Of a DNA stretch of 64,000 nt, positions 11,147 to 19,906 are shown in pieces. The number at the start of each line of letters is the position of its first letter. Position 1 is the first letter of the stretch. The notes beneath the pieces are model-generated. The model ran no database searches and had not been told where the DNA came from. It saw nothing but the letters and a program-made list of their open reading frames with translations. The stretch spans positions 83,068 through 147,067 of the forward strand of contig NZ_CANPVT010000007.1 in assembly GCF_947581735.1 (NCBI RefSeq), in the 5' to 3' direction. The position numbers and the translations under genes are program-made. This DNA is from Candidatus Palauibacter soopunensis. GTDB taxonomy: Bacteria > Gemmatimonadota > Gemmatimonadetes > Palauibacterales > Palauibacteraceae.

Positions 11147-11542
11147 CTACTCACACAGCAGGTCGGCCGTGGCGCGCTGCGCTTCGGACGGGGTCGCGGG
11201 CATGGCGATCACGAAGCCCCTGCGGTTCGCCGCATCGGGCAGATGGATCAGCATGGCACCCGCCGGGAACGGGTCCGGCGCGCGCGCCGCGAGTCCTTCC
11301 TCCGAAATCGTGAAGAGTCCCCCGGGCTCCAGGCTGGAAGCCAGCCACGCCCCATAGGAAAGCCACGCCGCCAGCGCCTCGCCGCCCCCCGTCACGCCTT
11401 CCACGTCCGACCGATAGCGTGCGACGGCACGCTCGTAGGCTTCGTCATCTCGCGTCTTCAACCGCAGGAGGAGTTGTCGGTAGAGGGGCTGTACGTCCTC
11501 GATCCCGTGCTCGGCCAGCGCCTGCGCGTAGGTTTCCGTCAT
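11147..11542 (-). CDS. Small conserved cytoplasmic protein of unknown function
   Basis: 131 residues from the ATG at 11542, which has GGAGAGG five bases upstream; an in-frame upstream codon at 11578 would add 12 residues but lacks such a site. There is no signal peptide or membrane segment. The first half is helical and acidic/basic-rich (YRQLLLRLKTRDDEAYERAVARY), the second half more compact (GAMLIHLPDAANRRGFVIAMP). It sits 72 bases upstream of gyrA on the same strand and downstream of the FmdB zinc-ribbon gene. I do not recognise the family. Confidence 0.6.
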   Translation of the reverse strand: MTETYAQALAEHGIEDVQPLYRQLLLRLKTRDDEAYERAVARYRSDVEGVTGGGEALAAWLSYGAWLASSLEPGGLFTISEEGLAARAPDPFPAGAMLIHLPDAANRRGFVIAMPATPSEAQRATADLLCE

Positions 11543-11622
11543 CCCATCCTCTCCGTCCGCCTCGCCCATCCGTCTCACGGATCCACCGCGTTCAACGAAC
11601 CCGGGGCGCCCGCCCGCAGGGA

Positions 11623-11868
11623 TCAGTCGTTATGGCTCAGTTCGTACTCCCGCTGCGCTCGCGTGCGTTCGCTCCCGAGCTTCGCGTCGCGTTTCTTCGC
11701 CGCGGCGAGCGACCGTTCCTTGCGGGCATCGGAGTGGACCCGTGGGAGGGAGATGAGTCGGTCCAGCTCGGCACTCCCGCACGAAGCGCACGCGGGCGTC
11801 ATCGAACCCCGCACGAGGAGTTCGAACTCGTGTGAACACTCGCGGCACCGGTACTCGTATATCGGCAT
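11623..11868 (-). CDS. FmdB-family zinc-ribbon protein
   Basis: 81 residues. It begins MPIYEYRC, the hallmark of the FmdB/CxxC_CxxC_SSSS family, with a zinc ribbon formed by C8-C11 and C27-C30, followed by a basic, probably disordered tail (KKRDAKLGSERTRAQRE). The start at 11868 is fixed by the family N-terminus and by GGAGG just upstream. Such proteins are annotated as putative regulators, but the real role is unknown. It lies about 80 bases upstream of the small conserved gene and is divergent from the large VPS10-like gene. Confidence 0.85.
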   Translation of the reverse strand: MPIYEYRCRECSHEFELLVRGSMTPACASCGSAELDRLISLPRVHSDARKERSLAAAKKRDAKLGSERTRAQREYELSHND

Positions 11869-11954
11869 GGATCCTCCAGTCGCGCGGCACTCCGCAGCAT
11901 GCTTTTCCGCGGTCCCGCGGGCAAGTCGCCGTCGGTCTCGCCGAATCCCCCGCT

Positions 11955-11984
11955 TTGACAGACTCCGACCGCTTGTCGGATAAT
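11955..11984 (+). promoter_or_regulatory. Sigma70-like promoter of the VPS10-like gene
   Basis: TTGACA (11955-11960) and GATAAT (11979-11984) are separated by 18 bases. Transcription would begin near 11991, giving a leader of about 33 bases before the ATG at 12024. Confidence 0.65.
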
Positions 11985-12023
11985 GCCGGTTCGCCACCCC
12001 GGTCCGTACCGAGAGAAGATTCC

Positions 12024-14846
12024 ATGCCATACGCATCGCGCACATGCACCCCCTCGACGATCGCGCTCGCGCTGTTTGCGGCGGTACTCGCGCCGACAGC
12101 ACCCCTCCATGCCCAGGACGGAGCGCCGGATGAAGACGCGGAGACCGTCATCAACGCCCCGGGGCACCCTCTGCTGCAGGGGTTCCGGTGGCGGTCCATC
12201 GGCCCGACGGGGCAGGGCGGCCGCGTCGATGACCTCGCGGTCCACCCCGGGGACACGCGGATCTTCTACGTCGGCTTCGCGACCGGCGGCCTTTGGAAGA
12301 CGACGAACCACGGCACGACGTTCGAGTCGATCTTCGACAGCTATGAGACGCACTCCATCGGCGCCCTCGCCCTCGCGCCCTCGGATCCCGATGTCCTCTA
12401 CGTGGGGACGGGCGAGGCGAACAACCGGCAGAGTTCGTCGTTCGGTTACGGTGTCTACAAGAGCACCGACGGCGGCGCCACGTTCGCGCACATGGGACTC
12501 CGGGAGACGCAGAGCATCGCGCGCGTCCTCGTCCATCCGACGAATCCGGACGTCGTGTGGGTGGCCGCGGTCGGCCATCTCTTCGGTCCCAACGCCGAGC
12601 GCGGCGTGTTCAAGTCCAGCGACGGGGGAGAGAGCTGGCGCCACGTGCTCGCGGTGGATGAGGACACCGGCGCGACGGATCTCGTCATGGATCCCTCGGA
12701 TCCCGATGTCCTGTTCGCCTCCACCTATCAGCGTCGACGCACCGTGTGCTGTTTCGTCGGCGGCGGGCCGGGAAGCGGAATCTGGCGGTCCGGGGACGGC
12801 GGAGAGAGCTGGTCGCCCGTCGAGGGAGCCGGACTTCCCGCCGGCACGCTGGGCCGCATCGCGCTCGCCATGACGCCCGCCGATCCCGATGTCGTCTACG
12901 CGCAGATTGAAGTGGCCGCGGACCGCGAGTCGCCGCTGTCCGAGGAGGAGCAGGACGAATGGCGCAGGCTTGCGAGAGTCGATTCCCTCCCGCCCGACCC
13001 GCAATGGTCCGGGGTCTGGCGATCGGAGGACAAGGGCGGCACATGGGAGTTCCGGAGCAACGAGAACGGACGCCCCATGTACTTCAGCCAGATCCGCGTC
13101 TCCCCGGAGGATCCGGATCTCATCTATACGGTGGATCAGCGGGTGTCCAAGTCGCGCGACGGCGGCCGCACCTGGGAGGTGCTGAGCGGGTACGGCCACG
13201 TCGACCAGCACGCGTTCTGGATCGATCCGGCCGACCACGACCACCTCGTCATCGGCAACGATGGGGGGGTCGACGTGAGCTGGGACCAGGGGGAGACGTG
13301 GGAATCGCTGCGTCCGTGGGCCGTCGGGCAGCCCTACCACGCCTCCGTGGACATGCGACGCCCCTACTACGTGTGCACGGGTCTTCAGGACAACGGAAGC
13401 TGGTGCGGGCCGAGTTCCGTGCGCTCGGGGCCGATCCTGTCGCAGGACTGGTACCGGGTCGGCGGCGGGGACGGGTTCTACACGCAGGTGGACCCGACGG
13501 ACCCGGCGATCGTGTTCGTCGAGTCGCAGAACGGGCGCCTCCGGCGCGTGGATCTGCGCGAGGGCGTCTCGCGCCCCATCACGCCCCGGGTTCCGGATGA
13601 AGAGGACCCGTTGGACACCAACATCGCCCCGGTGCCGTCGACCGACACCGGGATCCGGTGGAACTGGAACACGCCGTTCCTCCTCTCCCCCCACAACCCG
13701 CGCATCCTGCACGCGGGCGGCAACCGGTTCTTCACGTCGCGCGACCGTGGAGAGACGTGGACGATGGGTCCGGATCTCACGAAGGACGTGGATCGGGACG
13801 TCGAAGTCGTGATGGGGGTGGCCAACGGCATCCCGCGCTGCTCCCAGTTCGAGCGTGGAACGGAGTGCACGCTGTCGCGAAACGACGGCGTCTCGATGTG
13901 GGGCAGCATGACGTCCATCGCCGAGTCCCCCATCGTCCCGGGCCTGCTCTGGGCCGGGACCGACGACGGCAACATCCAGGTGAGCCGCGACGGCGGGGCG
14001 ACCTGGACGGAGGTCAGCCGCAACCTCCCCGGAGGTACGACGCGGCATTACGTGTCCCGCGTGGAAGCCTCGCATGTCGACGCGGCGACCGCGTTCGTCT
14101 CGGTCGACGGGCACAAGAACGACGACCTGCGCCCCTACGTGTACGTGACGCGCGACTACGGCGCGACGTGGGAGGACATCACGTCGAATCTGCCCTCGTT
14201 CGGAAACGTGAACACGGTTCGGCAGGACCCGCGGAATCCCCGTCTCCTCTACGCCGGCACGGAGTTCGGCTTCCACGTCTCGTTCGATGAGGGCGGCACG
14301 TGGCACGATTTCATGCCGGATCTGCCCGTGGTCCGGATCGACGACGTGCTCGTCCACCCCCGCGAGAACGATCTCGTGCTCGCGACACACGGCCGCAGCG
14401 TTTACGTCCTCGACGACGTCACGGCCCTCCAGGCGATGACCGACAGCGTCCTGGCGAGCGATGCACACCTCTTCGACCCGCGTCCCGCCGTCCTCTGGAA
14501 GAACGATATCCGGCGCAGCCGCTCCGTCACCGGCGACAAGAACTGGACGGGCGAGAGCGCCCCCGCCGGAACAATGATCCAGTACTACCTGGGCTCTCCG
14601 GCCGAGGTGTCCATCGAGGTCTCGGAACTCGCCACGGGGAGAGTCGTGCGCGAACTCGAGGGGACCGGCCAGCCGGGCCTGAACCGCGTGGTCTGGGATC
14701 TGCGCACAAACCCGGGCCTCCAGAGTCAGGGCGGGGCCGGGCTGCCCGTGTCCCCGGGCACGTACCGCGTGACGCTGAAAGTGGGAGAGGCCGCGCAGTC
14801 GGCGCTGCTGGAGGTGCTGGAAGACCGCTGGCTGGAGACGCCGTGA
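12024..14846 (+). CDS. Exported VPS10/sortilin-like BNR-repeat protein
   Basis: 940 residues with an N-terminal signal peptide (TIALALFAAVLAPTAPLHAQ). The body is a large beta-propeller with many Asp-box (BNR) motifs of the form S-x-D-x-G-x-x-W/F: KSTDGGATF, KSSDGGESW, RSGDGGESW, KSRDGGRTW, SWDQGETW, SRDRGETW, SRDGGATW, TRDYGATW and SFDEGGTW. This is the layout of VPS10/sortilin and glycosyl-hydrolase-like exo-repeat proteins. The last 100 residues (PAGTMIQYYLGSPAEVSIEV...) look like a C-terminal sorting or Ig-like domain. The start at 12024 is chosen for the signal peptide and the upstream promoter; the frame is open further upstream. Substrate is unknown and catalytic activity cannot be claimed. 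It is convergent with rho. Confidence 0.8.
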   Translation: MPYASRTCTPSTIALALFAAVLAPTAPLHAQDGAPDEDAETVINAPGHPLLQGFRWRSIGPTGQGGRVDDLAVHPGDTRIFYVGFATGGLWKTTNHGTTFESIFDSYETHSIGALALAPSDPDVLYVGTGEANNRQSSSFGYGVYKSTDGGATFAHMGLRETQSIARVLVHPTNPDVVWVAAVGHLFGPNAERGVFKSSDGGESWRHVLAVDEDTGATDLVMDPSDPDVLFASTYQRRRTVCCFVGGGPGSGIWRSGDGGESWSPVEGAGLPAGTLGRIALAMTPADPDVVYAQIEVAADRESPLSEEEQDEWRRLARVDSLPPDPQWSGVWRSEDKGGTWEFRSNENGRPMYFSQIRVSPEDPDLIYTVDQRVSKSRDGGRTWEVLSGYGHVDQHAFWIDPADHDHLVIGNDGGVDVSWDQGETWESLRPWAVGQPYHASVDMRRPYYVCTGLQDNGSWCGPSSVRSGPILSQDWYRVGGGDGFYTQVDPTDPAIVFVESQNGRLRRVDLREGVSRPITPRVPDEEDPLDTNIAPVPSTDTGIRWNWNTPFLLSPHNPRILHAGGNRFFTSRDRGETWTMGPDLTKDVDRDVEVVMGVANGIPRCSQFERGTECTLSRNDGVSMWGSMTSIAESPIVPGLLWAGTDDGNIQVSRDGGATWTEVSRNLPGGTTRHYVSRVEASHVDAATAFVSVDGHKNDDLRPYVYVTRDYGATWEDITSNLPSFGNVNTVRQDPRNPRLLYAGTEFGFHVSFDEGGTWHDFMPDLPVVRIDDVLVHPRENDLVLATHGRSVYVLDDVTALQAMTDSVLASDAHLFDPRPAVLWKNDIRRSRSVTGDKNWTGESAPAGTMIQYYLGSPAEVSIEVSELATGRVVRELEGTGQPGLNRVVWDLRTNPGLQSQGGAGLPVSPGTYRVTLKVGEAAQSALLEVLEDRWLETP

Positions 14847-14873
14847 GCCGACGCCCGTGAGCCGCCGGATCGG

Positions 14874-16124
14874 CTATCCGCCCGCCATCGAGTCGAGGAA
14901 CTCCTGGTTCGTGTCCGTTCGCTGCAGCCGCTCGATCATGAACTGAATCGCCTCGGCCGGCGGCATGTCGGAGAGGAAGTTCCGCAGCAGGTACATCCGG
15001 TTGAGTTCGACCTCGTTCAGGAGGAGTTCCTCCTTGCGCGTGCTCGAGCGGTTGAGGTCGATCGCGGGATAGATCCGCTTGTCGGAGATCTGGCGGTCCA
15101 GCAGGACTTCGCTGTTCCCCGTGCCCTTGAATTCCTCGAAGATGACCTCGTCCATCCGGCTGCCCGTCTCGATCAGGGCCGTCGCGATGATCGTGAGGCT
15201 GCCTCCCTCTTCGATGTTTCGCGCCGCGCCAAAGAAGCGCTTGGGCCTGTGGAGCGCGTTCGCGTCCACGCCGCCGGACAGGATCTTGCCCGAGTGGGGG
15301 ACCGTCGTGTTGTAGGCGCGCGCGAGGCGCGTGACCGAATCGAGGAGGATCACGACATCGTGCTGGTATTCGACCAGCCGCTTGGCCTTCTCGATCACCA
15401 TCTCCGCGACCTGCGTGTGGCGGTCCGCCGGTTCATCGAACGTGGATGAGATGATCTCGGCCGGAACATTCTCCTCCATGTCCGTGACCTCTTCGGGTCG
15501 CTCGTCGATGAGGAGCACGATCACCTTCGCGTCCGGTTGGTTCTCGACGATCGCGTTCGCGATCTTCTGCAGAAGGATCGTCTTTCCGGCCTTGGGCGGA
15601 GAAACGATGAGGCTGCGCTGCCCCTTACCGATCGGCGCGATGAGGTCGAGAATCCGCATCGACACGTCGCCGTCTTCCTGCTCGAGGACGAGCCGTTCCT
15701 CCGGATAGCGCGGCCGGAGGTTGTCGAACGCGATCCGGTGCTTCGCCTTGTCCGGATCCACGCCGTTCAGCGTCTCCACCTTCAGCAGGGCGAGGTAGCG
15801 CTCTCCCTCCTTCGGCGGCCGCACGCGGCCCTGGATGGTGTCCCCCGTCCGCATGTCGAAGCGCTTGATCTGCGACGGGGAGACGTAGATGTCGTCCGGG
15901 CCGTACAGGTAGTTCCAGTCCTGGCTCCGCAGAAAGCCGTAGCCCTCCGGCAGAATCTCGAGGACGCCCTCGCCCCGGAGGACGATGTCGGAATCGAGGA
16001 GATTCTGCTCGATCCGAAAGATCAGGTCCTGTTTTCGAAGGCCCGAGAAGTTGTGGATGTCGAGTTCTTCGGCCATGTCATGAAGTTCGCCGATCGACTT
16101 CGACTTGAGTTCGGCGATGTCCAT
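14874..16124 (-). CDS. rho: Transcription termination factor Rho
   Basis: 416 residues; hexameric RNA-dependent ATPase that terminates transcription. An N-terminal SAP-like helical region ([21 protein letters not shown]) is followed by the cold-shock-like RNA-binding domain ([20 protein letters not shown]), then the RecA-type ATPase core with Walker [25 protein letters not shown], and the Q/R-loop region [11 protein letters not shown]. The start at 16124 is supported by GGAGGAAGG upstream and by the family N-terminus; the frame is open to 16235 without signal. It lacks the long disordered N-terminal insertion seen in high-GC Gram-positive Rho. Confidence 0.97.
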   Translation of the reverse strand: MDIAELKSKSIGELHDMAEELDIHNFSGLRKQDLIFRIEQNLLDSDIVLRGEGVLEILPEGYGFLRSQDWNYLYGPDDIYVSPSQIKRFDMRTGDTIQGRVRPPKEGERYLALLKVETLNGVDPDKAKHRIAFDNLRPRYPEERLVLEQEDGDVSMRILDLIAPIGKGQRSLIVSPPKAGKTILLQKIANAIVENQPDAKVIVLLIDERPEEVTDMEENVPAEIISSTFDEPADRHTQVAEMVIEKAKRLVEYQHDVVILLDSVTRLARAYNTTVPHSGKILSGGVDANALHRPKRFFGAARNIEEGGSLTIIATALIETGSRMDEVIFEEFKGTGNSEVLLDRQISDKRIYPAIDLNRSSTRKEELLLNEVELNRMYLLRNFLSDMPPAEAIQFMIERLQRTDTNQEFLDSMAGG

Positions 16125-16307
16125 CGCCTTCCTCCGGAAGAGAGTGAGCCGGGCTGCAGCCATGCCGCGTGCGGCACGGTCGGTTCGTGAGGTGTCCTGC
16201 TTGCGGCCGGGGGATGTGGTCCGAGGTGGACCCACCGACCATAATGGTGCCGCCGGGCACGGTCAAGGCGACCGCGCCGCAACCGTAACTGCGACCTCGA
16301 GCGCCGG

Positions 16308-16661
16308 ATGGCCAGACACAATCGCGAAGGAAGAGGACTCGACCAGCTCGGCAATCTCTGGCGGATAAGCTATCAGCCCGACTGGTTCCGTTTGTTGAAG
16401 CTGTCGCGGCCGGTGCCCGGCGGACGCCGCTCCTCCCGCACGCTGTGCCGCAACCCGGCGCGCACGGCGGACGCGGAACCGGGCCGGTCCGTGCGGACGC
16501 GGATCACGGCCGCGGATGGGTCCGTCGATGTGGCGGTTTCCATCGAAGACCGCGACCAGGTCGTCGACCACGTCATCATCGGAATTCGGCGAAAGCGCGG
16601 CAGAAAGACGGAACTGCTCAAGTTCGCCGTCCACGGCGGCCTTCCGAAGCGCAGGATCTGA
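16308..16661 (+). CDS. Small basic protein of unknown function
   Basis: 117 residues from the ATG at 16308. Its composition looks protein-like rather than a frame artefact: GNLWRISYQPDWFRLLKL near the N-terminus and VDVAVSIEDRDQVVDHVIIGI followed by a basic RRKRGRKTE stretch in the second half. There is no signal peptide or membrane segment. It lies alone between the divergent rho start and the convergent MCE gene end. I do not recognise the family; a short nucleic-acid-binding protein is possible given the charge. No clear ribosome binding site is seen, so the call is moderate. Confidence 0.5.
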   Translation: MARHNREGRGLDQLGNLWRISYQPDWFRLLKLSRPVPGGRRSSRTLCRNPARTADAEPGRSVRTRITAADGSVDVAVSIEDRDQVVDHVIIGIRRKRGRKTELLKFAVHGGLPKRRI

Positions 16662-16693
16662 GCCGCCGGCCCGGACCGACAGTCCACGGACTG

Positions 16694-17677
16694 CTAGAAG
16701 ACGCGGATGCGTAGCCAGCGCGACGGGTTGTAACCGAGATCTTCCGCCAACTCGGCGACCGCGGAGCGCAAGGCGGCGAGTTGACGTCTGATCTCTCCAT
16801 CCACCAGAGCCCGGCCAGCGGTTCCTTCGCCGCGCTCCAGCCGCTCGGCGATCGCCGAGAGTCGCGACATCACCGCGTCCAGCGTTTCGAGCGTCGTTTC
16901 GACATTGCCGCTGGCGCTCTCGAGTTGGGGCGCCGCCTCCCAGGCCGCGAACCGTTCCTGCACGCGGCGCGCGGCCGCGCTCACGAGCGTGTCCGTCGCG
17001 AGCCGAACGAGCGAGGAGCGCGGGATCTCTCGCTGAAGCAGTTCCTCCAGCAACTCGAGACTGCTTTGCAGTCCGGCCAGCGTGCCCGGATCCTCGCGAA
17101 AGCGGGCGAGCGAGCCCTGATCCGAACCGAGCATGTCCCGCGCCTCGGAGGCGTCGACTTCGAGCGTGCGCACCGCTTGCAGCAGCGAATCCGCCAGCTC
17201 CATGACCGTCTCCGGTTCGATCGGCGGACCGGAAGCGCGCAGCGTGTCCGCGTAATTCCAGGCGGGAGCGGAGCCCGTACCGGGGTTCACTGAGAGGACG
17301 ACGGGCGCCACGAGATCCGACGGTCGCACGTCGGCGGTGGCATCCGCCCGCAGGATGGGCTCGGCGACCCGGTCGATGACGGCGCCGATGACGACGTGGC
17401 TCTCGAACGGCCCATCGCGGTCGCTCGCTTCGGGAGGCTGGAAGGAGATCGACAGCACCCGCCCCACCGGCCTCCCGGCTACCCAGACCGCTGAGCCCGG
17501 CCCGAGCCCCTCCGCCGAATGGGCCAGCGCCGTGATTCGCGGGCCCTCGAGCGTCGCGCGGACGATGAGTTCGATGACGGAGATCGTCGCGGAAAGGACG
17601 ACGGCGACGGCAATCACGATCAGGCCCCGCCGGGCCCGGGTGCGCGAAACGTGGGGAGGGAGGTCGGTCCGGATCAT
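16694..17677 (-). CDS. MCE/MlaD-domain lipid-transport protein
   Basis: 327 residues. One N-terminal membrane anchor (GLIVIAVAVVLSATISVIELIVRA) is followed by an MCE (MlaD-like) beta domain at about residues 45-130 (SAEGLGPGSAVWVAGRPVG, VLSVNPGTG) and a long helical, coiled-coil C-terminal part. It ends NPSRWLRIRVF, like other MCE proteins. Family members form periplasmic tunnels for lipids in complexes with MlaE-type permeases and MlaF-type ATPases; neither is in this window, so this is an orphan subunit. It is divergent from the ssb-like gene. Confidence 0.8.
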   Translation of the reverse strand: MIRTDLPPHVSRTRARRGLIVIAVAVVLSATISVIELIVRATLEGPRITALAHSAEGLGPGSAVWVAGRPVGRVLSISFQPPEASDRDGPFESHVVIGAVIDRVAEPILRADATADVRPSDLVAPVVLSVNPGTGSAPAWNYADTLRASGPPIEPETVMELADSLLQAVRTLEVDASEARDMLGSDQGSLARFREDPGTLAGLQSSLELLEELLQREIPRSSLVRLATDTLVSAAARRVQERFAAWEAAPQLESASGNVETTLETLDAVMSRLSAIAERLERGEGTAGRALVDGEIRRQLAALRSAVAELAEDLGYNPSRWLRIRVF

Positions 17678-17834
17678 CCCTGAGCAGACCCTCTTCCCGC
17701 TGCGGCGTCAAGGCGGGACCGGCCACCTGCGGCGGTGGAGGAGGTGCCGTTGGAAGCCTCCGCTTCGGATCGGAGATTTGCGTCCCTCGCTGCGCCCAGC
17801 GGCGCCCATCCACGCATCACAAAGGAGAGAAATC

Positions 17835-18209
17835 ATGTCGCGAACCGTGAACCGGGTCATTCTCGTCGGAAACGCCGGCAGCGACCCCGATGTGCGCGAG
17901 ACCGCTTCCGGCACCGCCGTCGCCCATCTGTCGCTCGCGACCAACCGCGTGTTCCGCAAGAACGGGGAGACCCAGCGTCGCACCGATTGGCACCGGCTCA
18001 CATTCTGGCGCCGCCAGGCGGAGACCGTCGGCGAATACGTGCAAAAAGGCTCGCGCCTCTACGTCGAGGGCCACCTCGAGTACGGATCGTTCGAGCGCGA
18101 CGGAATCGCGATCCCCACCGTGGACGTGGTCGTGGAAGACATGGTGATGCTGGACCCCCGACCGGACAGCGGCGATACGGCAGCCGACAGCGCCGAGCTT
18201 CCACAGTAG
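17835..18209 (+). CDS. ssb: Single-stranded DNA-binding protein lacking the acidic tip
   Basis: 124 residues with a full OB fold: MSRTVNRVILVGNAGSDP, HLSLATNR, TDWHRLTFWRRQAETVGEYV, KGSRLYVEGHLEYGSFE and VVVEDMVML. Such proteins coat single-stranded DNA. The C-terminus ends DSAELPQ after a short acidic linker; the conserved DDDIPF-like tip that recruits repair partners is absent. The ATG at 17835 has a strong AAAGGAGAG site upstream. It may be a secondary SSB (natural-transformation or RecA-related type) rather than the replicative one. Confidence 0.9.
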   Translation: MSRTVNRVILVGNAGSDPDVRETASGTAVAHLSLATNRVFRKNGETQRRTDWHRLTFWRRQAETVGEYVQKGSRLYVEGHLEYGSFERDGIAIPTVDVVVEDMVMLDPRPDSGDTAADSAELPQ

Positions 18210-18295
18210 CGCTCGTGCATCGCGCCGCATTCGGCGAGCCGTCGGCGACGCTCGCCGGGGCACTGGAGACCCGCCCCAGGAACGTGCATCTTCCC

Positions 18296-18874
18296 GTGCG
18301 TGGGGCGGGTCCGTCGACCAGGTCGAAGCGGAGGAGTCAGATACAGACACACGATCCGGGGTTTCTCACCCTGTCGAATCTCCTGTCCCTGAGCCGCATA
18401 CCGCTCGGCCTCGCCTTCATCGTGGTCTCGGACCCCCGAATGATGGCCGTGCTCGTGGCCACGGCGGGCGCAACGGATGTCCTCGATGGGTTCATCGCCC
18501 GGGTAAGCGGGACGCGCTCGCAGGTCGGACTCCTGCTCGACCCGCTCTGTGACAAGCTCTTTGTCCTGCTGGCGCTCTCCGGCTTCCTGGCGGCGGGCGG
18601 CCTCGACGGGGTGTCGTTCCTGATCCTGATCCTCCGGGACCTCTATACCGCGGGGTGCTATCTCCTCGCCCGGCTTGTCTCCATCATCATCCCCTTCAAG
18701 CCCCGGTGGCCGGGGAAAATCGCCACCGGTCTGCAGTTTCTTACGCTCCTCGCCCTCATTTTCAACCCTCGGTATGTTCCCGCACTCGTGTTGCTCGTCG
18801 GCGTCACGTCGGCCTGGGCGATCATCGATTACGGAACGCACTGCCTCCGGCGGAAGTGGAAAAGCGCGACCTGA
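18296..18874 (+). CDS. CDP-alcohol phosphatidyltransferase family membrane protein
   Basis: About 192 residues. The catalytic signature D-x2-DG-x2-AR-x8-G-x3-D-x3-D is complete, written DVLDGFIARV...GLLLDPLCDK. Around it are four to six hydrophobic helices (LSRIPLGLAFIVV, LVGVTSAWAII). It transfers a phosphatidyl group from CDP-diacylglycerol to an alcohol in the inner membrane. PgsA, PssA and other types cannot be separated here. The start is uncertain: GTG codons at 18296, 18284 and 18215 are all in frame. It lies about 90-120 bases after ssb and 15 bases before the flavoprotein gene. Confidence 0.85.
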   Translation: MRGAGPSTRSKRRSQIQTHDPGFLTLSNLLSLSRIPLGLAFIVVSDPRMMAVLVATAGATDVLDGFIARVSGTRSQVGLLLDPLCDKLFVLLALSGFLAAGGLDGVSFLILILRDLYTAGCYLLARLVSIIIPFKPRWPGKIATGLQFLTLLALIFNPRYVPALVLLVGVTSAWAIIDYGTHCLRRKWKSAT

Positions 18875-18889
18875 CCATCCCCGGATGGC

Positions 18890-19906
18890 TTGAACGGCTT
18901 GGGTGTGGAAAAAGAAACAGTCGACATCACCATCATCGGAGGCGGTCCGACCGGCCTGTACGGGTCGTTCTACGCCGGCATGCGCGGCGTCTCGGCCCGC
19001 ATCATTGATGTGCTTCCCGAACTCGGGGGTCAGCTGACGGCGCTGTACCCCGAGAAGGATGTATTCGACGTCGCCGGTTTCCCCCGGGTGCTCGCCAAGG
19101 ATCTGGCGCGGGAACTCGTCACGCAGGGCCTGCAGTTCGACGCGGAGGTCTGCCTCGAGGAGCGCGTCCTCGAACTCAATCCGGGAAACGGCTGCTTCGA
19201 TCTTCACACGGACAAAGGGCCGCGGCCCACGCGCACCGTCGTCATTGCGGGGGGGAAGGGTGCCTTCAAGAGCCGGACGCTACGCGTGCCGGGGTGGGAT
19301 GAGTTCCTGAACCGGGGCCTCGCGACGAACGTGAAGGACCCTGAGACGTTCCGCGGGAAACGCGTCCTCCTTGTCGGCGGGGGCGACTCCGCCTTCGACT
19401 GGAGCTGGGGGCTGCGGAACATCGCCGGCGAACTCACGCATATCCACCGGTCCGACCGCTATCGGGCTCACGAGAGCACGGTCGCCCAGGTCGAAGGAGC
19501 GCATGAACGGGGCGAACTGCGGCTCCGAACCTTCCACGCCGTTACGGAGATTCACGGCGGCGAGCGGGTGGAGGCCGCGACGATCCAACACACGAAGACG
19601 AAGGAGACGGCGCGCCTCGAAGTGGACGAGATCGTCGCCCTGATCGGGTTCGTGCCGAACATCGGGCCGATCGCGGAATGGGGGCTCGAGTTGCGGAAGA
19701 GGTGCATCGTGGTGGACTCGCGCATGCGCACGAACATCCCCGGCGTCTATGCGGCGGGGGACATCGCCACCTACGACGGGAAGCTGGAATTGATCTCGAC
19801 CGGTTTCGGCGAGGCCGCGATCGCCGTGAACAACGCGGTCCACCACATCGACCCCACCGCGAAGGTGAACCCGGGCCACTCTACGGACTACGAGGTCTTC
19901 AAGTAG
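18890..19906 (+). CDS. Ferredoxin--NADP reductase-like flavoprotein (TrxR-fold)
   Basis: Up to 338 residues from the TTG at 18890; a GTG at 18905 is an equally good start. Two dinucleotide-binding folds are present: FAD (IIGGGPTGLYGSFYAGMRG) and NADPH (VLLVGGGDSAFDW), with the C-terminal FAD motif GVYAAGDIATYDGK. It has the thioredoxin reductase layout but no CxxC redox pair, which matches the YumC-type ferredoxin/flavodoxin-NADP+ reductases. It transfers electrons between NADPH and ferredoxin. Its last 8 bases overlap the convergent ATPase gene. Confidence 0.85.
   Translation: MNGLGVEKETVDITIIGGGPTGLYGSFYAGMRGVSARIIDVLPELGGQLTALYPEKDVFDVAGFPRVLAKDLARELVTQGLQFDAEVCLEERVLELNPGNGCFDLHTDKGPRPTRTVVIAGGKGAFKSRTLRVPGWDEFLNRGLATNVKDPETFRGKRVLLVGGGDSAFDWSWGLRNIAGELTHIHRSDRYRAHESTVAQVEGAHERGELRLRTFHAVTEIHGGERVEAATIQHTKTKETARLEVDEIVALIGFVPNIGPIAEWGLELRKRCIVVDSRMRTNIPGVYAAGDIATYDGKLELISTGFGEAAIAVNNAVHHIDPTAKVNPGHSTDYEVFK

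Noticed and set aside
11799-14468. 889-residue open frame on the reverse strand opposite the VPS10-like gene
   Set aside because: Antisense shadow in very GC-rich coding DNA: Arg/His/Val-rich composition, no domain motifs, and the forward gene has clear Asp-box repeats.
16263-17813. 516-residue reverse frame covering the MCE gene
   Set aside because: It is the +1 shadow of the MCE frame; the latter has the transmembrane anchor, MCE core and the NPSRWLRIRVF ending.
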